A DNA stretch of 64,000 bases from Oreohelix idahoensis (Eukaryota > Mollusca > Gastropoda > Stylommatophora > Oreohelicidae), in NCBI GenBank assembly GCA_024509875.1, contig JAMPIV010005814.1:1-64000 (forward strand). Direction: 5' to 3'. Positions within the stretch are counted from its first letter, which is position 1. Every line of letters begins with the position of its first letter. The notes under the pieces are model-generated. The model ran no database searches. It saw nothing but the letters and a program-made list of their open reading frames with translations, and had not been told where the DNA came from. Position numbers and translations under genes: made by a program. This document shows positions 21,298 through 33,975 of the stretch, piece by piece.

Positions 21298-21950
21298 ACA
21301 CACCCCCCCCCCCACACACCACAGAGTGATAGGTATATTACTTGGTGTAAATGTTGGTACTACACACACACAAACGCACACAAAGTGATAGGTATATTAC
21401 TTGGTGTAAATGTTGGTACTACACACACACACACAGAGTGATAGGTATATTACTTGGTGTAAATGTTGGTACTACACACACACACATATACACACAGAGT
21501 GATAGGTATATTATTTGGTGTAAATGTTGGTACTGCACAGAGAGAGAGAGAGAGTGATAGGTATATTACCCTCCCCCCCCCAACCCCCCCCCACACACAC
21601 ACCACACACCACACACTCACACATACACACCCCCTGATAGGATAGGTATATAACTTTGTGTAAATATTGGTACTACACACACATACAGAGAGAGAGAGGG
21701 AGAGAGAGAGAGAGAGAGATAGGTATATTAATTGGTGTAAATGTTGGTACTACACACACACACACACTCACACACACCCCCACCCACCCCCCCCCCCCAC
21801 CCCCCCCCCCCCCCCCCCCACCCCCCCCCACCCCCCCCCCCCCCCCCCCCCCCCCACCCACACACCCCCCCCCCCCACCCCCCCCCCACCCCACACACAC
21901 CCCACACACACTCACACACAGAGCTGATAGGTATATTACTTGATGTAAAT
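20730..21950. repeat. Composite (AC)n minisatellite with C-rich segments
   Basis: About fourteen units combine a 40-bp core (AGAGTGATAGGTATATTACT then TGGTGTAAATGTTGGTACTA) with a variable (AC)n, sometimes (AG)n, spacer. Two spacers (about 21172-21318 and 21775-21900) are nearly pure C with scattered A. These are the strand complement in composition of the G/T tract at 24-32 kb and may be unreliable consensus. Confidence 0.92.
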
Positions 21951-22069
21951 GGTGTCACGTCTTGACAACGACATTCAATTTTGTTTGTTTATTTGTTTGA
22001 GATATTTACGGATGGCTCAGATGTCAGAAGAGATCGGCAGATATGCCAAAAAAACTAGTTGAATGAAGA

Positions 22070-22990
22070 ACTGCGTACTATATAGTCTAGTTATATAAAG
22101 GAGGTAAATGGTTTGCAAGGGAAACAAAACAAAATTGGGAACAATATTTATATTTAAGTGTTATAATTGTTTTATTTCAAGCTAATCAAAATGTTTTACA
22201 AATATATACTCAAACATGCGATGCGCTGTCAGATTTTTTTTTTTTTTTTTTTAGCAATTTCAAAAAAATAGTTTGCTTGAGATTCAGTAAAAAAATAAAG
22301 TTCTAAACTGGACTGCTAACTTGGGCAGTAATTATTTATAAAAACGTTTATCACGTGATGAAATGGTACACATCAGTTATATAGTGCAGCTGTCAGTGAC
22401 GCCCTATAAGCACAAAGCTCCCACCCCCCCCCCCCCCCCCCCCCACACCAAAAAAAAAAAAAAAAACTTAAATTGTCATCGTAAACATTGTACATAATAG
22501 ATTTAGGTTATTGAGTTCAGTTATACTAACCAGTTTCCAAGCAAGTCTCTGACAGAGCCAGTAAGTTTAAATTATTTTCTTCTTATGTGTCAAATCTTAC
22601 TTAAAATGTTACAATGATTGAATATAACACTGGTAAGATTGATATTGACAACTGCCTACTTTTTTAAACTACAGATCTCTTTTTAATTTAACTTTAATTA
22701 TAATGGCAGCAGACGTTCCTTAATATCGCAACACAAACGTAATTTTAGACATATTCATAAATAGAAATTTCAGTAGAAATAGGCAGGTAAGGTATGAGAA
22801 ACAATTGTTGTATCCAGAACCGTATACTGTGTAGCATAATTATATAAGGGAGACAATAAAACTGCAAGGGAAAGAAGAAAAATGTTAACAGTAGTAATAT
22901 TAAAATGGTTTTTGTTTTCTTTAATGCCAATTAAGTAATAATATTTTTTTACAACATATAATAAAATATGTTAGCGCAGTTAGACAATTA
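22070..22990 (+). repeat. Inverted, diverged copies of the duplicated block
   Basis: 22466-22660 matches block segment X in reverse complement (about 9540-9690 and 59941-60090). 22080-22200 and 22820-22960 both match the reverse complement of 7780-7960 and 59640-59760 (shared TATATAA-GGAGG-AA and TTGCAAGGGAAA). The order X then Y at 22.47-22.96 kb agrees with the order in copies 1 and 2 read on the minus strand. Confidence 0.75.
22424..22467. repeat. Poly-C/poly-A homopolymer pair
   Basis: About 20 C followed by ACACC and about 18 A, at the junction with the next repeat copy. Run lengths are unlikely to be exact. Confidence 0.9.
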
Positions 22991-24180
22991 TAACTTTGTT
23001 ACGTAGTTCTGCATTTTTTATTTGTGTGTTTTCCTTGTGCTTTACAAAATAAGTAAAGTTATACAGCAGATTATTTACCTAAGTATTAGTAATTTGTAAA
23101 AATGTATCTCTCGTCCTTTATATTTGGACATGCGCCCTAATATAACTGACTAGGTTGAACGGGACGGGCCTCGCCAAAAGAAGGCAAAAGTTTTACATTA
23201 AAAAAAGAAAAAAAAATCTCTCTTCATGTAGTTATAAAGTCCCATTCAATGGTGACAAGGCGGTAACTCCCTCGAGGCACATAGTGACACCAACATTAAA
23301 CTTTGTGAAATTCCTTTACCGTAAAGCTCTTGCGAGTGTCATTATTAAGATGAACATTTCTCTCCCCTGTTACTCTCGTATTCCCAGTAAACCCGCCAAC
23401 ATTTCTCTCCCCTGTTACTCTCGTATTCCCAGTAAACCCGCCAACATGTCATCATCATTAATACCTTCCAGCTCACCCTGGCGTACCATGGCATCAATAA
23501 AAACATACCATGCCTTCCTAGCCTGCCCTGTGTCATCAATTCAAGTTCTTGTCTAGTCTTCTTTATCTCTTCATGTCTGTCGTCATATCTTTTTTTACAG
23601 GCTTTTCTTTAACTTGCAACGTATGTCACTCTCTTGTCACCTTCAAATCTTGCAATCGATTATTCAGTCACTTCCAGATGAGCAATAGCTCTGAACCTTG
23701 GCATAGTTAGGTTTTCCCCATGACAATACAATAATCCGTGGTAAAAAAAATAAAATTAATAAAATTGAAATTAATATTAATTTGTCTTCTTAGTATTTTG
23801 TCATCAGTTAAATTGGCGATAACTGCAAATAATCTAGGTGTATTCTTTCCAACGAGATTGTCTCTCTTGAGAGAAATGTTGAAACTGCTCCCCCCTTTTT
23901 TCACATACACACCATCTCTCGCGCGCTTACAATCCCGTATGTGTTGTAAAGTTGACTATGATTACTTAAGAAAGACGGTTTTAGATTGACTGTAATTGGT
24001 TATTGCGCGGGTATTGTATAGCGGTCAGGGCAATTTGCGGTGCCAATGCGCCCCCCGCTCCGTGGTGATTACCGGCGTTTGATCCGCAATCCCCAGTGGA
24101 CGTAGACAGTAGTGTTGGGGCGGTTCACCGTCATGGTTATTTAGGAGGGAGTTGATGGGAGGGACACAAAATTACCACGA
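22991..24180. other. Mostly nothing identified; 45-bp tandem duplication
   Basis: A perfect 45-bp direct duplication (23353-23442, unit starting AACATTTCTCTCCCCTGTTA) is the only clear structure. ORFs of up to 133 codons cross it but show no recognisable domain or codon pattern. From about 24010 the sequence becomes G-rich. Confidence 0.55.
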
Positions 24181-27100
24181 GGGTGTTTTAGGCAGCCAGT
24201 TTGGTAGGTTAGATGCCGCATATATTGTGGGTGTGGTGGGCTCCGCCGCGAGTGCCATATGTAAGATTGTGTGGCCATTATGTGAAATAGCGGTGGAATG
24301 GGCTTGGGATTTTTTTTAGGGGAGAGGTGGGGGGACGTTTGCGGTAAATATATTGGTTAGTATGGGAGGGGGTCTAGGGGGTTTGGGGTATTTGTTATAT
24401 TTGTTTCTAGATTTAGGGCTGGAGGGGGAGTGTTGGTTATTGGTGTGGTGGGGTGATGGGGTTAATGGGGTTTGGGGAGGATTATAATGGGTTGGGTGTT
24501 ACAGTATGGGGGGGGGTCTTTATGGGGATGGACAACCTTAGGGATTCATGGGGGCTATTATGTCGGGGGGGAGGTTTGGAGGGATTAGGGGGGTGGGGGG
24601 GTAACAATTGGGAGGGGGGGAATAGCTAGAGGGGGGGGGGATTAGTTATTTTGTTTGGGTGGGAAATAGCTGACTCATTTCGTATGGTGAGCGACAGTCT
24701 ACTATACAATGGGATGTCCAAGAGGGTCACGTATGTTCACCACGTATGTTTTATCCCAGGATTACAGGGTAGGTGATCATACATATATCGGGACCATTTT
24801 TCCCCAGGCCATGAGGATGGGTTATTGGGCCCCAGAAATGGGGGGTGGGAAAAATTTGGGGTCGCTTGAAATAATATAAATTTTGATTGTGGATGTAGCG
24901 GAAGGGTGGTGTCTATGGTTGGAGGTTTTTTTGATGGGAAGTTATGTGGATTGTTGCCCTTATTTGTTTTTTTTGGTGCCGTTATGTTGTTTTTGTTGTT
25001 AATGTCAATTTAAAGTTAGGTATTAGTGTTTTTGTTTGGGTTTGGGTTGGGGTGGTGATAGGGAGGGTTTTATATTTTTTTTCACGGCGGGATTTTTTTT
25101 TGTTTTATTTCGTTGTCGGGGGTGTTAGTGGGGGGGTGCTCGATTGCCCAAAAGTAGGTTATGTTTGTTTGAAGGTTTGGATGTCTTGTACCAGTGTGGG
25201 GGGAGAATTAATTTGGTAGTTTAAAAGTTTTAAGTGAAGGGGGTTTTTTGGTTTAATTGGTGTTGGGGGTGGGGGATAGGGGATGCAATTTTTGGGGTGG
25301 TGGTTATAATTGGAGGGTGTTTTTTGGGGTTTTGTGTTTGTTGGGTGTAGGTTGGGTATGATACCGGCGTTTTGGAGGGAGGGAGTGTAAGGGGTGGGGT
25401 GGAGCGGTAGTGGTGGTTTTGTTGGTGGGGTTGGGTTTGTTTTGGGTCGGTGGGTGAAGGGGTTTTGGTAGAATGGGGTGGGGAGTAATTGGTGATGGGG
25501 GTTTTGAATTGGATGGGGGGGTGGGTGGGTGTGTGGGGGTTATTGGGGATTTGTTATGTGTTTGGTTTGGGGGATTTTTTTTGGGGGGTGGGGTTGTGTG
25601 TGGTGGGTGGGTGGTTGGGGTTGTGGGGGTGGGGGGGGGTGGGGGGGGGGGGTAGAGGGGGGGGGGGGGGGTTTGTGGAGGGTATTGGTGGGTGGGTTGC
25701 ATGGGTGGGGGATGTATAGTTGGGGTGTGGGGGGGGTGATGGGGTAGAGTAGGTTGGGGGGCATGTGGTGATTTGTGGGGGGGGTTTTTGTGGGGGTGGG
25801 GGACTGGGGAATAGTAATGTATTTGTTGGGTGGTATGGGGGGGGTGGGGGTTTATGGGGGGTTTTAAAGGGGGGGTTTTGGGGGGTGTTTGGTTGGGGGG
25901 GGGGGGGGGGGGATGGGAGGGGGGGGGGGGGGGGGGGGGGGACGGGGGGGGGGGGGGGGGGGGGGCGGGGGGGGGCGGGGGGGGGGGACGGGGGGGGGGG
26001 GGGGGGGGGGGTTGGGGGGGGGGAGAGTTTGTGGGAACGTTGGGGGGTGTTTGGGGGTGGGAGGGGGGGGGGGTGGGGGTGGTGGGGGGGGGGGGGGGGG
26101 TGGGGGGGGGGGGGGGGGGGGGTTGTGGGGGGGGGGGTGGGGGGGATGATTTTTGTGTGTAGGGGGGTAGGAATGGCGGGTGTTAGTTGGGGGGGGGTTT
26201 TAAAACTTTTGATTTGGGGGGGGGGTGTTGTTTGGGGTTTTTGTAAATTGGATAATGGGGATGGTTTGTGGGGTGGTTTTAGGTGTAAGTTAGGGTTGGG
26301 GTGCTGGGTGGATGTTTGATTGGGGGGGGGGGGAGTTGGTTGGGGGTGGGGGGGGGAATTGGGGGTTGGGGGGGGGGGGGGGGGGGGGTTGGTGATGGTG
26401 GGGGGGGTTTGGGGGTTGGGAATTGGTTTTGGGGGTGGGGGGGGGTTTTAGATTTATGGGGGGGGGTATTTGGGGGGGGTTGGGGGGGTGGTGGTTAGGG
26501 GGGGGGGGGGTGTGATTTGGTTGGGGGGTGGGGGTTTGGGGGGTGGGTTGAGAGTTGGTTTTATAGAAGTGTGTTGATTTGGTATGGGTGGGGGTGGGGG
26601 GTTTGGGGGGGGGGGTGAGTTGGGGGGGGGGGGGGGTGTTTGGGGTTGGGTGGGGGGGAATAGAGGGTTTAAAGGGGTTATGTTGGGGGTAAAAATGTGT
26701 TGTTTTTATTTGGGGAATTTGTAAGGTGGGATTATTTTGATTTTGGTGGGGGGGTGGGGGGGGTGGGTATTTATGGTGTTGTGTGGTTGGTTGGGGGTGG
26801 GGTTAGGGGGGGGGGGGGTGGGTTGTGGTTGTGGGGGGTGGTGTATGGTGGGGTTGGGGTGGGTGTTAAGTGTTGGGTTGGGTTGGGTGGTGTTAATATT
26901 TGTGGTGGGGGTTGGGGGGGTGTGGGTTTGGGGGGGTGGGGGGTTTGGGGGTTTGAGGGGGGGGTGGTGGGGGGGGGGGGGGGGGGTGGTGTGTTGTTGT
27001 GTGGGGGGGGGTGGTGGGGGGTTGGGTGGGGTGGGGGGTTGGGGGGTGGGGTGTTGGGGGGGGGGGGGGGTTGTGATTGTTGTTGTGTGTTGGGGGTTGG

Positions 27101-27801
27101 GTTGTGGGGGGGTGGGTTTGGGGAGGGGTTTTTGGGTGGGGGGGTGGGGGGGGGTTTTATGGGGTTTAGTTGTGGGGGGGGGGGGGGTTTTAGGGTGGGG
27201 TTTGGGTGTTTGGGGTTTGGATGGGGGGGTTTGGGTATGTTAGCATTTTTTGGGGTTGGGATGTGGGTTAAATGCTTGTGTTTTTGGGGTTGAATGGGGG
27301 GGGGGGGGGGGGTAATTGGGGTTGGTGGTTTTGGGGGGTTTTTTGGTATAAGATGGGGGGGGGTTGGGGGGGTTAGGGATTGGGGGGAGGTGGAATGGGT
27401 GGTTGTGGTTGATTTGGGGGGGGGGGGGGTGGGGGTGATGGGTGTTTGGGGGGTGGGGGGGGGGGGGGTTTTGGGATGGGGGTGATTACTGGGTTTGGGG
27501 GGTGGTTGGGGGGGGGTGGTAGTTGGGGGGGGGGGGGGGGGGGGGTTTGGGGGGGGTTGATTAAAGGGGGGGGGGGGGTGTGGGTGGGGGGGGGGGGGGA
27601 TTTTTTTGGGGGTGTTGGTGGGGGGGGGGGGTTTTTTTTTTTTATTGGGTTTTGGGGGATTTGGGGGGGGGGGGGGGATGGGTTGGGGGGGGGTTAGGGG
27701 GGGGGGGGGTGGGGGGGGGGTGGGTTTTGGGGGGGGGGGGGGGGGGGGTGGGGGGGGGGGGGGTTGGTAGTTTTGGTTGGGGGGGATTGTTTTGGTGGAT
27801 T

Positions 27802-27837
<36 letters not shown>

Positions 27838-30800
27838 TGGGGGGGGAAGTATTGGGGGGGGGGTATGGGGGGTTGGGGGGGGGGGGGTTTTTGGGGGGGG
27901 GGGGTTGGGGGGGGGGGTTTTGGGGGGGGTTTGGATTTTGGGGTTTAGGGGGGGGGGTTTGGGTGTGGGGTTTTTTGTTTTTGGGGGTGGGGGGTTGTTG
28001 GGGTTTTGTTGGGGGGGGGGGGGGTGTTTTTTTTGGGGGTGTTTGGGTGTGTGGGGGGGGGGGTTGGGTTGGGGGGGGGGGGGGGGGGTTGGGGTGTGGT
28101 GTGGGGGGGTTTTGGGGGGTGGGGGGTTTTTTGGGGGGGGGGGGTGGGGTTTTGTATGGGGGGGGGGGTGGGGGGTTTGGTGGGGGGTGGGGGGGGGGGG
28201 TTTTGTTTTTGGGGGTGTTGGGGGGGTTTGGGGGGAGGTTGTTTGGTTTTTGGGGGGGGGGGAATTTGGTGGGTTTTTTGGGGGGGGGGGGGTTTTTTGG
28301 GGTGGGGGGGGGGGGTTTTTGGGTGGGGGGGGGGGGGGGGGGGGGTTGTTGGGGGGGTGGGGGGTTTGTTTGGGGGGGGGGGGGGGGGTGGGGTGGGGGG
28401 TGGGGTTTTTGGGGGGGGTTGGGGGTTGGGGGGGGGTGGATGGGGGGGGGGGGGTTTGGGGATAATGGGGTTTGGGGGGGGGGGTTTTGGTGATTTGGGG
28501 TTTAGGGGTGGGGTTTTGGGGGGGGGGGGTTTTGTTTTTGGTTGGGGGGGTTGGTTGGTGTTGGGGGTGTGGGGGGGTTGTGGGTGTGGATGTTGTGGTT
28601 GGGTTGGGGGGGTGGGGGGGGGGGTGGGGGTTTGGGGGTGGGGGGTGGGGGGTTTATTTTTGGGGGGGGTTTTTGGGGGGGTGGTTTTTTGGAATTGGTA
28701 GTTTGGGGGTTGGGGGGTGGGGGGGGGGGGGTGGGGGGGGTTGGGGGTTTTAAATTTTTTTTGTTGGGGGGGGGGTTTTGGGGGGGGGGTGGTGGGGATG
28801 TGGGGGGGGGTTTGGGGGTTTTTGGTTTGTGGGGGGGGGGGGGGGTTTGGGGGGGGGTTAGGGGTTTTTTTTTTTTTTTGGTTGGTGTGTGTTTTTTGTG
28901 GTTTGTTTGGGGGGGGGGGTTGTGGGGGGGGGGGGGGGGGGGGGGGGGGTTGGTTTGGGTGGGGGGGTGTGGGGGGGGGTTTGGGGGGGGGGTTTTGTTT
29001 GGGTTAGGGGAAAGGGGGGGGGGGGTTGGGGGGGGGGGGGGGGGGGTTTGGGGGGGTGGGGTGGATTGAATGGTGGGTTTTGGGGGGGGGGGGGGGGGTT
29101 TTTGGGGGGTGGGGGGGGGGGGGGGGGGTGGTGGGGGGGGGGGGGGTTGGGGGGGGGGGGTTTTGGGGGGGTTGGATGGGGGGTGTTTGGGGATTTATTT
29201 TGGGTTTGGGGGGTTTGTGGTTATGGTTTTGGGTGATTGGTGGGGGGGGGGGGGGGGGGGTGGTTTTGGGGGGCGGGGGGGGGGGGGGGGGGGGGGGTTA
29301 TGGGTTGGGGAGGGGGGGGGGTAGATGGGGTGTGGTAATTGGGGGGGGGGGGGGGGGTTTTTGGGGTTGTTTTGTTTTTTTGGTGGGTTGGGGGGGGTTT
29401 TTGGGGTATTTGGTGGTTTGTTGGGTTATTTTTTGGGTTTTGATGGGGTTGGGGTGGGGTGGGTTGTGGTTTTGGGGGTATGGGGGGGGGGGGGGGGGGG
29501 GGGGGGGGGGTGGGGTACATTGGGGGTTTTGGGGGGGGGGGGGGGGGATGTTGGTTGGGTTGGTGGGGGTTGGTTGGGGGTGGGGGGGGGGGGGGGGGGG
29601 GGTAGTTGTTTTAGGGTTAAGGGTGGTTTGGTATGGGGGGGTTGGTGGGGGGGGGGGGGGGGGGTGGGGGGGGGGTGGTGGGGTGGGGGGGGGGTATTGT
29701 GGATTTGGAATTTTGGGGGGTTTTGGGTTTATGGGAATTGGGGGGGGGGGGTGGGGGGGGGGGGTTTGGGGGGGGGGGGGGGGTTGGGGGGGGGGGTGGG
29801 GGGGTTGTTTGGGGTAATGGGGGGGGGGGGGGGGTGGGGGGGGGGGGGGGGGGTAAATGGGGGGTGGGGGGGGGGGGGGGGGGGTTGGGGGTTGTGGGTG
29901 GTTTGGGTTTAATTGGTTTGATGGGTTTGGTTGTGGATTGGGGGGTTGTGGTTGGGGGGGGGGGTGGGGTGTTGGGGGTTGGGTTTGGGTTTTTGGTAAA
30001 GTGGTGGTTGGGGGTTAGTTGTTTTTTTGGGGGGGTTGGTTGGTTGGTATGGGGGTGGTTGGAATTGTAGTGTGGGGGGGGGGGGGGGGGGATTTTATGT
30101 TTTTTGGTTTGGGGGGGGGGGGTATGTTTGGGGTATTTTGGTGGGGGGGGTTGGGTTGGGGTTTTGGGATTTGGGGTTGGGGGGTTGGTGTTGTTTTGTG
30201 GGGGTGGGGGGGAAGGTGGGTTGTGGGGGGGGGTTGTGATGGGGGGGGGGGGGGGTGATGTTGGGGGGGATTAATTTTTTGTGGGGGGGGAATGGGGGTG
30301 GGGGGTTTGGGGTGATATTGGGGGTATGGTGTTTGGGTGGGGTGAAATTGGGGTTTGGGGTTTGGGGGGAATTGGGTTTTAGGGTTAAGTTTGATTTGGT
30401 GGGTGTTTGGGGGGTGTGAGGTTGGGGTGGATGGGGGGGGGGTTTTGGGGGGGGGATGGGGGGTAATGGTTTTTTGTTTTTATGGGTTGTGGGTTGTTGG
30501 GTTTTGTTTTTGGGTTGGGGGATTTGTTTTGGTGGGGGTATGGTTTTTGAAGTGGGTTGATGATTTTTTTTAGGAATTTTTGGGGATTGGAGTGGGTTTG
30601 TATAATTGTTTTTGGTTTGGAAATAGTTGTTAAGTATGGTGTGATAGGGGTGGAGGGGGGGGATTGGGTTAAAGGGGGTGTTGATTTTGGTTGGAAGGGG
30701 TTATGGTTGTTTTTGTGGGGGTATTATGGTTGGGGTGGGGGGGGGGGGTTGGGGTTTTGGGGTACTTTTTTGGGGGGGGGGGGGGGGTTTTTTGTTTTGA

Positions 30801-32450
30801 TGGAGTTTTTGTGGTGGGGGTGGTGGATTTGTATAGGATTTTGGATGGGGGTGGGTGGGTGGGATTTGGGGGGTGGGGGGGGTAATTGGGGTGATTTGTT
30901 GGGGGGGGGGTTGGGGGGATGGTTGTGGGGGGGGTGTGATTTTTGGTGAAGATGGGTGGTGGGGTGGGGTTGTGTAATGGGTTTTGGGGGGGATGTTGTT
31001 GGGGGGGGGGGGTATTGGTTGGGGGTGTTGTGGTTTGTTTGGGAGTGGGGTTGGGGGGGTTGGGGGGGGTGAGTGTGGGGGGGTTATGGGGTGGTTGGTG
31101 AGTTTTGGGGGATTTTGTATGTTTTTTTTGGGGGGTGGGGTAGATTGGGGGAAAGGGGGGGTACAAAGTAGATTTAGGATGGTTTTGGTTTATTAGTGTG
31201 TGATTTGGTGGTTGGGGGTTTTTAGGGGGGATTTGTAATTTGGGTTTTAGTGGGGTGTTTTTGTTTTGGTTTTTTATTTGATTAAAACATTTGTGATTTA
31301 TGGTATGGGGGGTTGGGGTTTTGGGGGTGTTGTTTTTTTTGTTATTAATTTTTTGTTTTTTATGGGGAAGGGGGGGGGGGGGGTGAGATAGAGTTAATGG
31401 TGTATTGGTTTTTTTTTTTGGAGTTGTATTTTTGGAGTTGGTTGGGGTGTGGGAAGTTTTGTAGTAGGAGGTATTTGGGTGAGGAAGGATTTTATTTAGA
31501 TTGTTGGGGGGGGGGTGGGGGATTTAGGAGGTGGGTTTTGGTGATGGTGGTGGGGTTATGTAATGGGTTTGTTTTTTGGGGGTATTTCTTGATGGGGGGG
31601 GGGATGGTATTAGTGGGTTTAATGGGGGTGGTGTTTGGATTTATGGGGGTGGTGGGGGGTGTTGGTATTTTTTTTTGTTGGTTGATTATGTTATTTTAAA
31701 GGTTTTTAGTTGGTTTTTGGGTTGTGTGTTTTTGTTTAATTTTGGGTAGGTGAAAAATTTTTGTTGTATTTTTTGGTTGTTTAATTGTTAAAGGGTTGTC
31801 AATGAGTGGTTTATTGGATTTGGGATTGGGAGGTATAGTTTGTGGTTGTTGGTTGTGAAAATTTTTTTATTATGTTTTTTTTGAGGGTGTTAGTTTTTTT
31901 TTGATATTGGTTTAAAATAGTTGTTTGGGTTTGTTTTTTTTGCGGTATATGTTTTTTATTAGGTTAAATTGGGATGGAGTGGGTGGATGGTTTTTAAGGT
32001 TTTTATTGTGGGTATTTTGTGTTTGGGGTATTTGGTTTTTTTGAGTTGGATTTTGGGGAGAGTGGTTTTTTGTATTTAGGATTTGTTGTTTAGGTTTTTT
32101 GGTATATTTTTTTGATTTTGTTGTTGGGTATAATTGTAGGGGGGAGTTAGGTTTTTAGGATAGTTGAATTGGGATAGTTTTTAAGAGAGATTTTGTTGCT
32201 TAATGGGTTTTTGTTAGTGTTTAAAGCGGTTATTAATGTTGTGAGAATTTTCGTAAAGAAACTTTCCTTATTTAGTGTAATGGGTTGGTTTGATATAAAG
32301 TTTGTTAAATTGTGTTATAGCTGTTTAGGTTGGAGTTGTATTGAGAACTAATTTTTGATAAATAGGAATTTATTTGTGATTTAGTTGTGTGGATGTGTTA
32401 ATTATGTAATAAAGCAGTTATGGGACATTGGATGGTGAAGTTGTTTTTTA
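24180..32450. other. ~8.3-kb G/T-only tract, probably corrupted consensus
   Basis: C is almost absent and A is rare on the plus strand throughout. In the core (about 27.5-29.9 kb) only G runs with T remain. The borders are gradual: 24.2-25.3 kb still has short normal-looking stretches (24660-24830), and 31.2-32.45 kb is T-rich with increasing A. At the right edge a LINE RT is traceable through the noise, which shows the underlying DNA is ordinary. All poly-Gly, Val and Trp ORFs in the tract are artefacts of composition. Confidence 0.8.
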
Positions 32451-33450
32451 TTTGTAGTTAGTTGTAGGTATGAATATTTTATAAACTTAACCCTCAGAAT
32501 AAGGGAACTAATCCACTAAACATCATCAAATTATTCCTGGCAGATCGACAACAGTTAGTGCTTCACAACAACTCGACATCAGATTTCTCGAAGATAGAAA
32601 CAGGAGCACCGCAGGGTTCTATTTTTGGGCCCCTACTCTTCTCAATGTCCATCAACGACCTGCCACTACATCTAACATATTCAACATGTGACCTCTTTGC
32701 AGATGATTGTACTATCTACACTAGTGACAATGACTGCGTGGCACTTGAAATGACTCTTCAAAGAGATGTAGACAATCTAACAAAATAGAGTAACATGAAT
32801 CGTTTGCTAGTAAACACAGCAAAAAAGAAATCTATGTTCATTACCACCAGACAGAAACTCCTAAACTGCACAAAAAAATCGCTACAACTACACGCGGAAT
32901 TAATACAAATTGAACATGTAAAAGAGCACAACGTTCTAGGGATCACGATAGACCAGGACTTAACGTGGAACTCCCATGTACGGAATTTAACCAAACACTT
33001 AGCTCAAAAGACGTACCAGCTAGACAAAATAAAACACTTCTTTGACGCAGACACTAGACTATTGTTCTACACCTCACATATACAGACACATCTAGATTAC
33101 TGCTCTACACTATGGGATGGTTGCCGTGCTTCCATCTCGAAGAGACTGCACTCCCTGCATAAAAGAGCAGTACGTCTGATCACCGATAATCGCACGATAC
33201 CAATCACAAGGACAGGAAAAGAACCCAAAATACTGTCCCTAAAAAAATGTCTTCTCTACAACAAAGCCAAGCTGACTCACGCAATTCTATCTAACAATGG
33301 CCCGTCGTACCTACGATCATTTTTTCACACCAGTAGAAGTACTCTGGAGCCTACTTATGGAACAGCCTTCCACACCACCTAAAAAGCCTACCTACACAAT
33401 ATTCATTTAACAAAGTACTTTTCAATCACTTCCTCAACACAGATTATCTA
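32180..33450 (+). pseudogene. CR1/Jockey-like LINE reverse transcriptase, 3' half
   Basis: From 32460 the sequence is clean and encodes FLADRQQLV, ETGAPQGSIFGPLLFSMSIN (32600-32655, RT block with PQG) and STCDLFADDCTIYT (32685-32730, catalytic FADD). A TAG at about 32786 interrupts it, then 195 open codons run from 32795 with ITIDQDLTWNSHV, DYCSTLWDGC and the C-terminal KRAVRLITDNR segment. Upstream, in the noisy zone at about 32390-32440, a frame with indels still resembles the DLCKAFDTLDHE-type first palm motif. The element is broken and 5' unreadable. Confidence 0.85.
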
Positions 33451-33973
33451 CCCCCATAGAAATAGCATTTGCCTGTCAACATCTCATCCTTAGGTCAACA
33501 TTTCTTTTCCTCTTCCGCTCGTTTTTTTTAGAATAATTTGTTTTATATCCATGTAATATTATTATATTATTATATTCACTTTAAAATATTATTATATAAT
33601 GTAATGTATCTGGGAATGTACCTGCATACCACTGTACTTTAGAAATGTGAATGTTTTCGTTTGCTTAAATGGGATGATGTATATGATAATAAGCAGATAT
33701 ACATAATTTTTTTTTTCTTTACCTGCCACAGAAGTGAGTAAGAAAGTGTTATTATTACTATTTTATTTTCCACCAAGAATGTATAGATATAAGCGAGAAT
33801 GTGTTTATGTAATTTTTGTATTGATGATTGATGACACATTAAAAAATACAGATTAATTGTAGACGGTTTGACCGCATGAGTGAGTGTGGGTATACAGAAT
33901 TTTTATTTTTTTATTTTTTTATTGTTTTGTTTATTGTATTTTATTATTTATGTATTTATTTTTTCCCAATTAC
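33451..33973. other. Nothing identified
   Basis: AT-rich 3' flank of the LINE up to the mariner end, with T-runs only. Confidence 0.5.
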
Positions 33974-33975
33974 TA

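Noticed and set aside
20302..21965. ORFs of repeated Cys-Ser-Cys-Gly or Val-Ala-Val, Thr-His and poly-Pro
   Set aside because: They follow exactly the 15-bp minisatellite and the (AC)n or C-rich array, with several frames open in parallel. No coding signal beyond the repeat.
23155..23556. 133-codon ORF as a possible host gene
   Set aside because: It has no recognisable domain, crosses a perfect 45-bp direct duplication and contains a Lys-rich run from an A-rich tract. Not supported.
25300..31170. Many long ORFs rich in Gly, Val and Trp (plus strand) or Pro/Thr (minus strand)
   Set aside because: They arise from G/T-only composition, which lacks A- and C-containing stop contexts. All three frames are open at once and the tract is probably corrupted.
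24180..32450. Telomere, switch-region or natural G-quadruplex array
   Set aside because: There is no fixed period such as TTAGGG, the borders are gradual, and a LINE RT grades into the tract. An artefact explains this better, though reads should decide.
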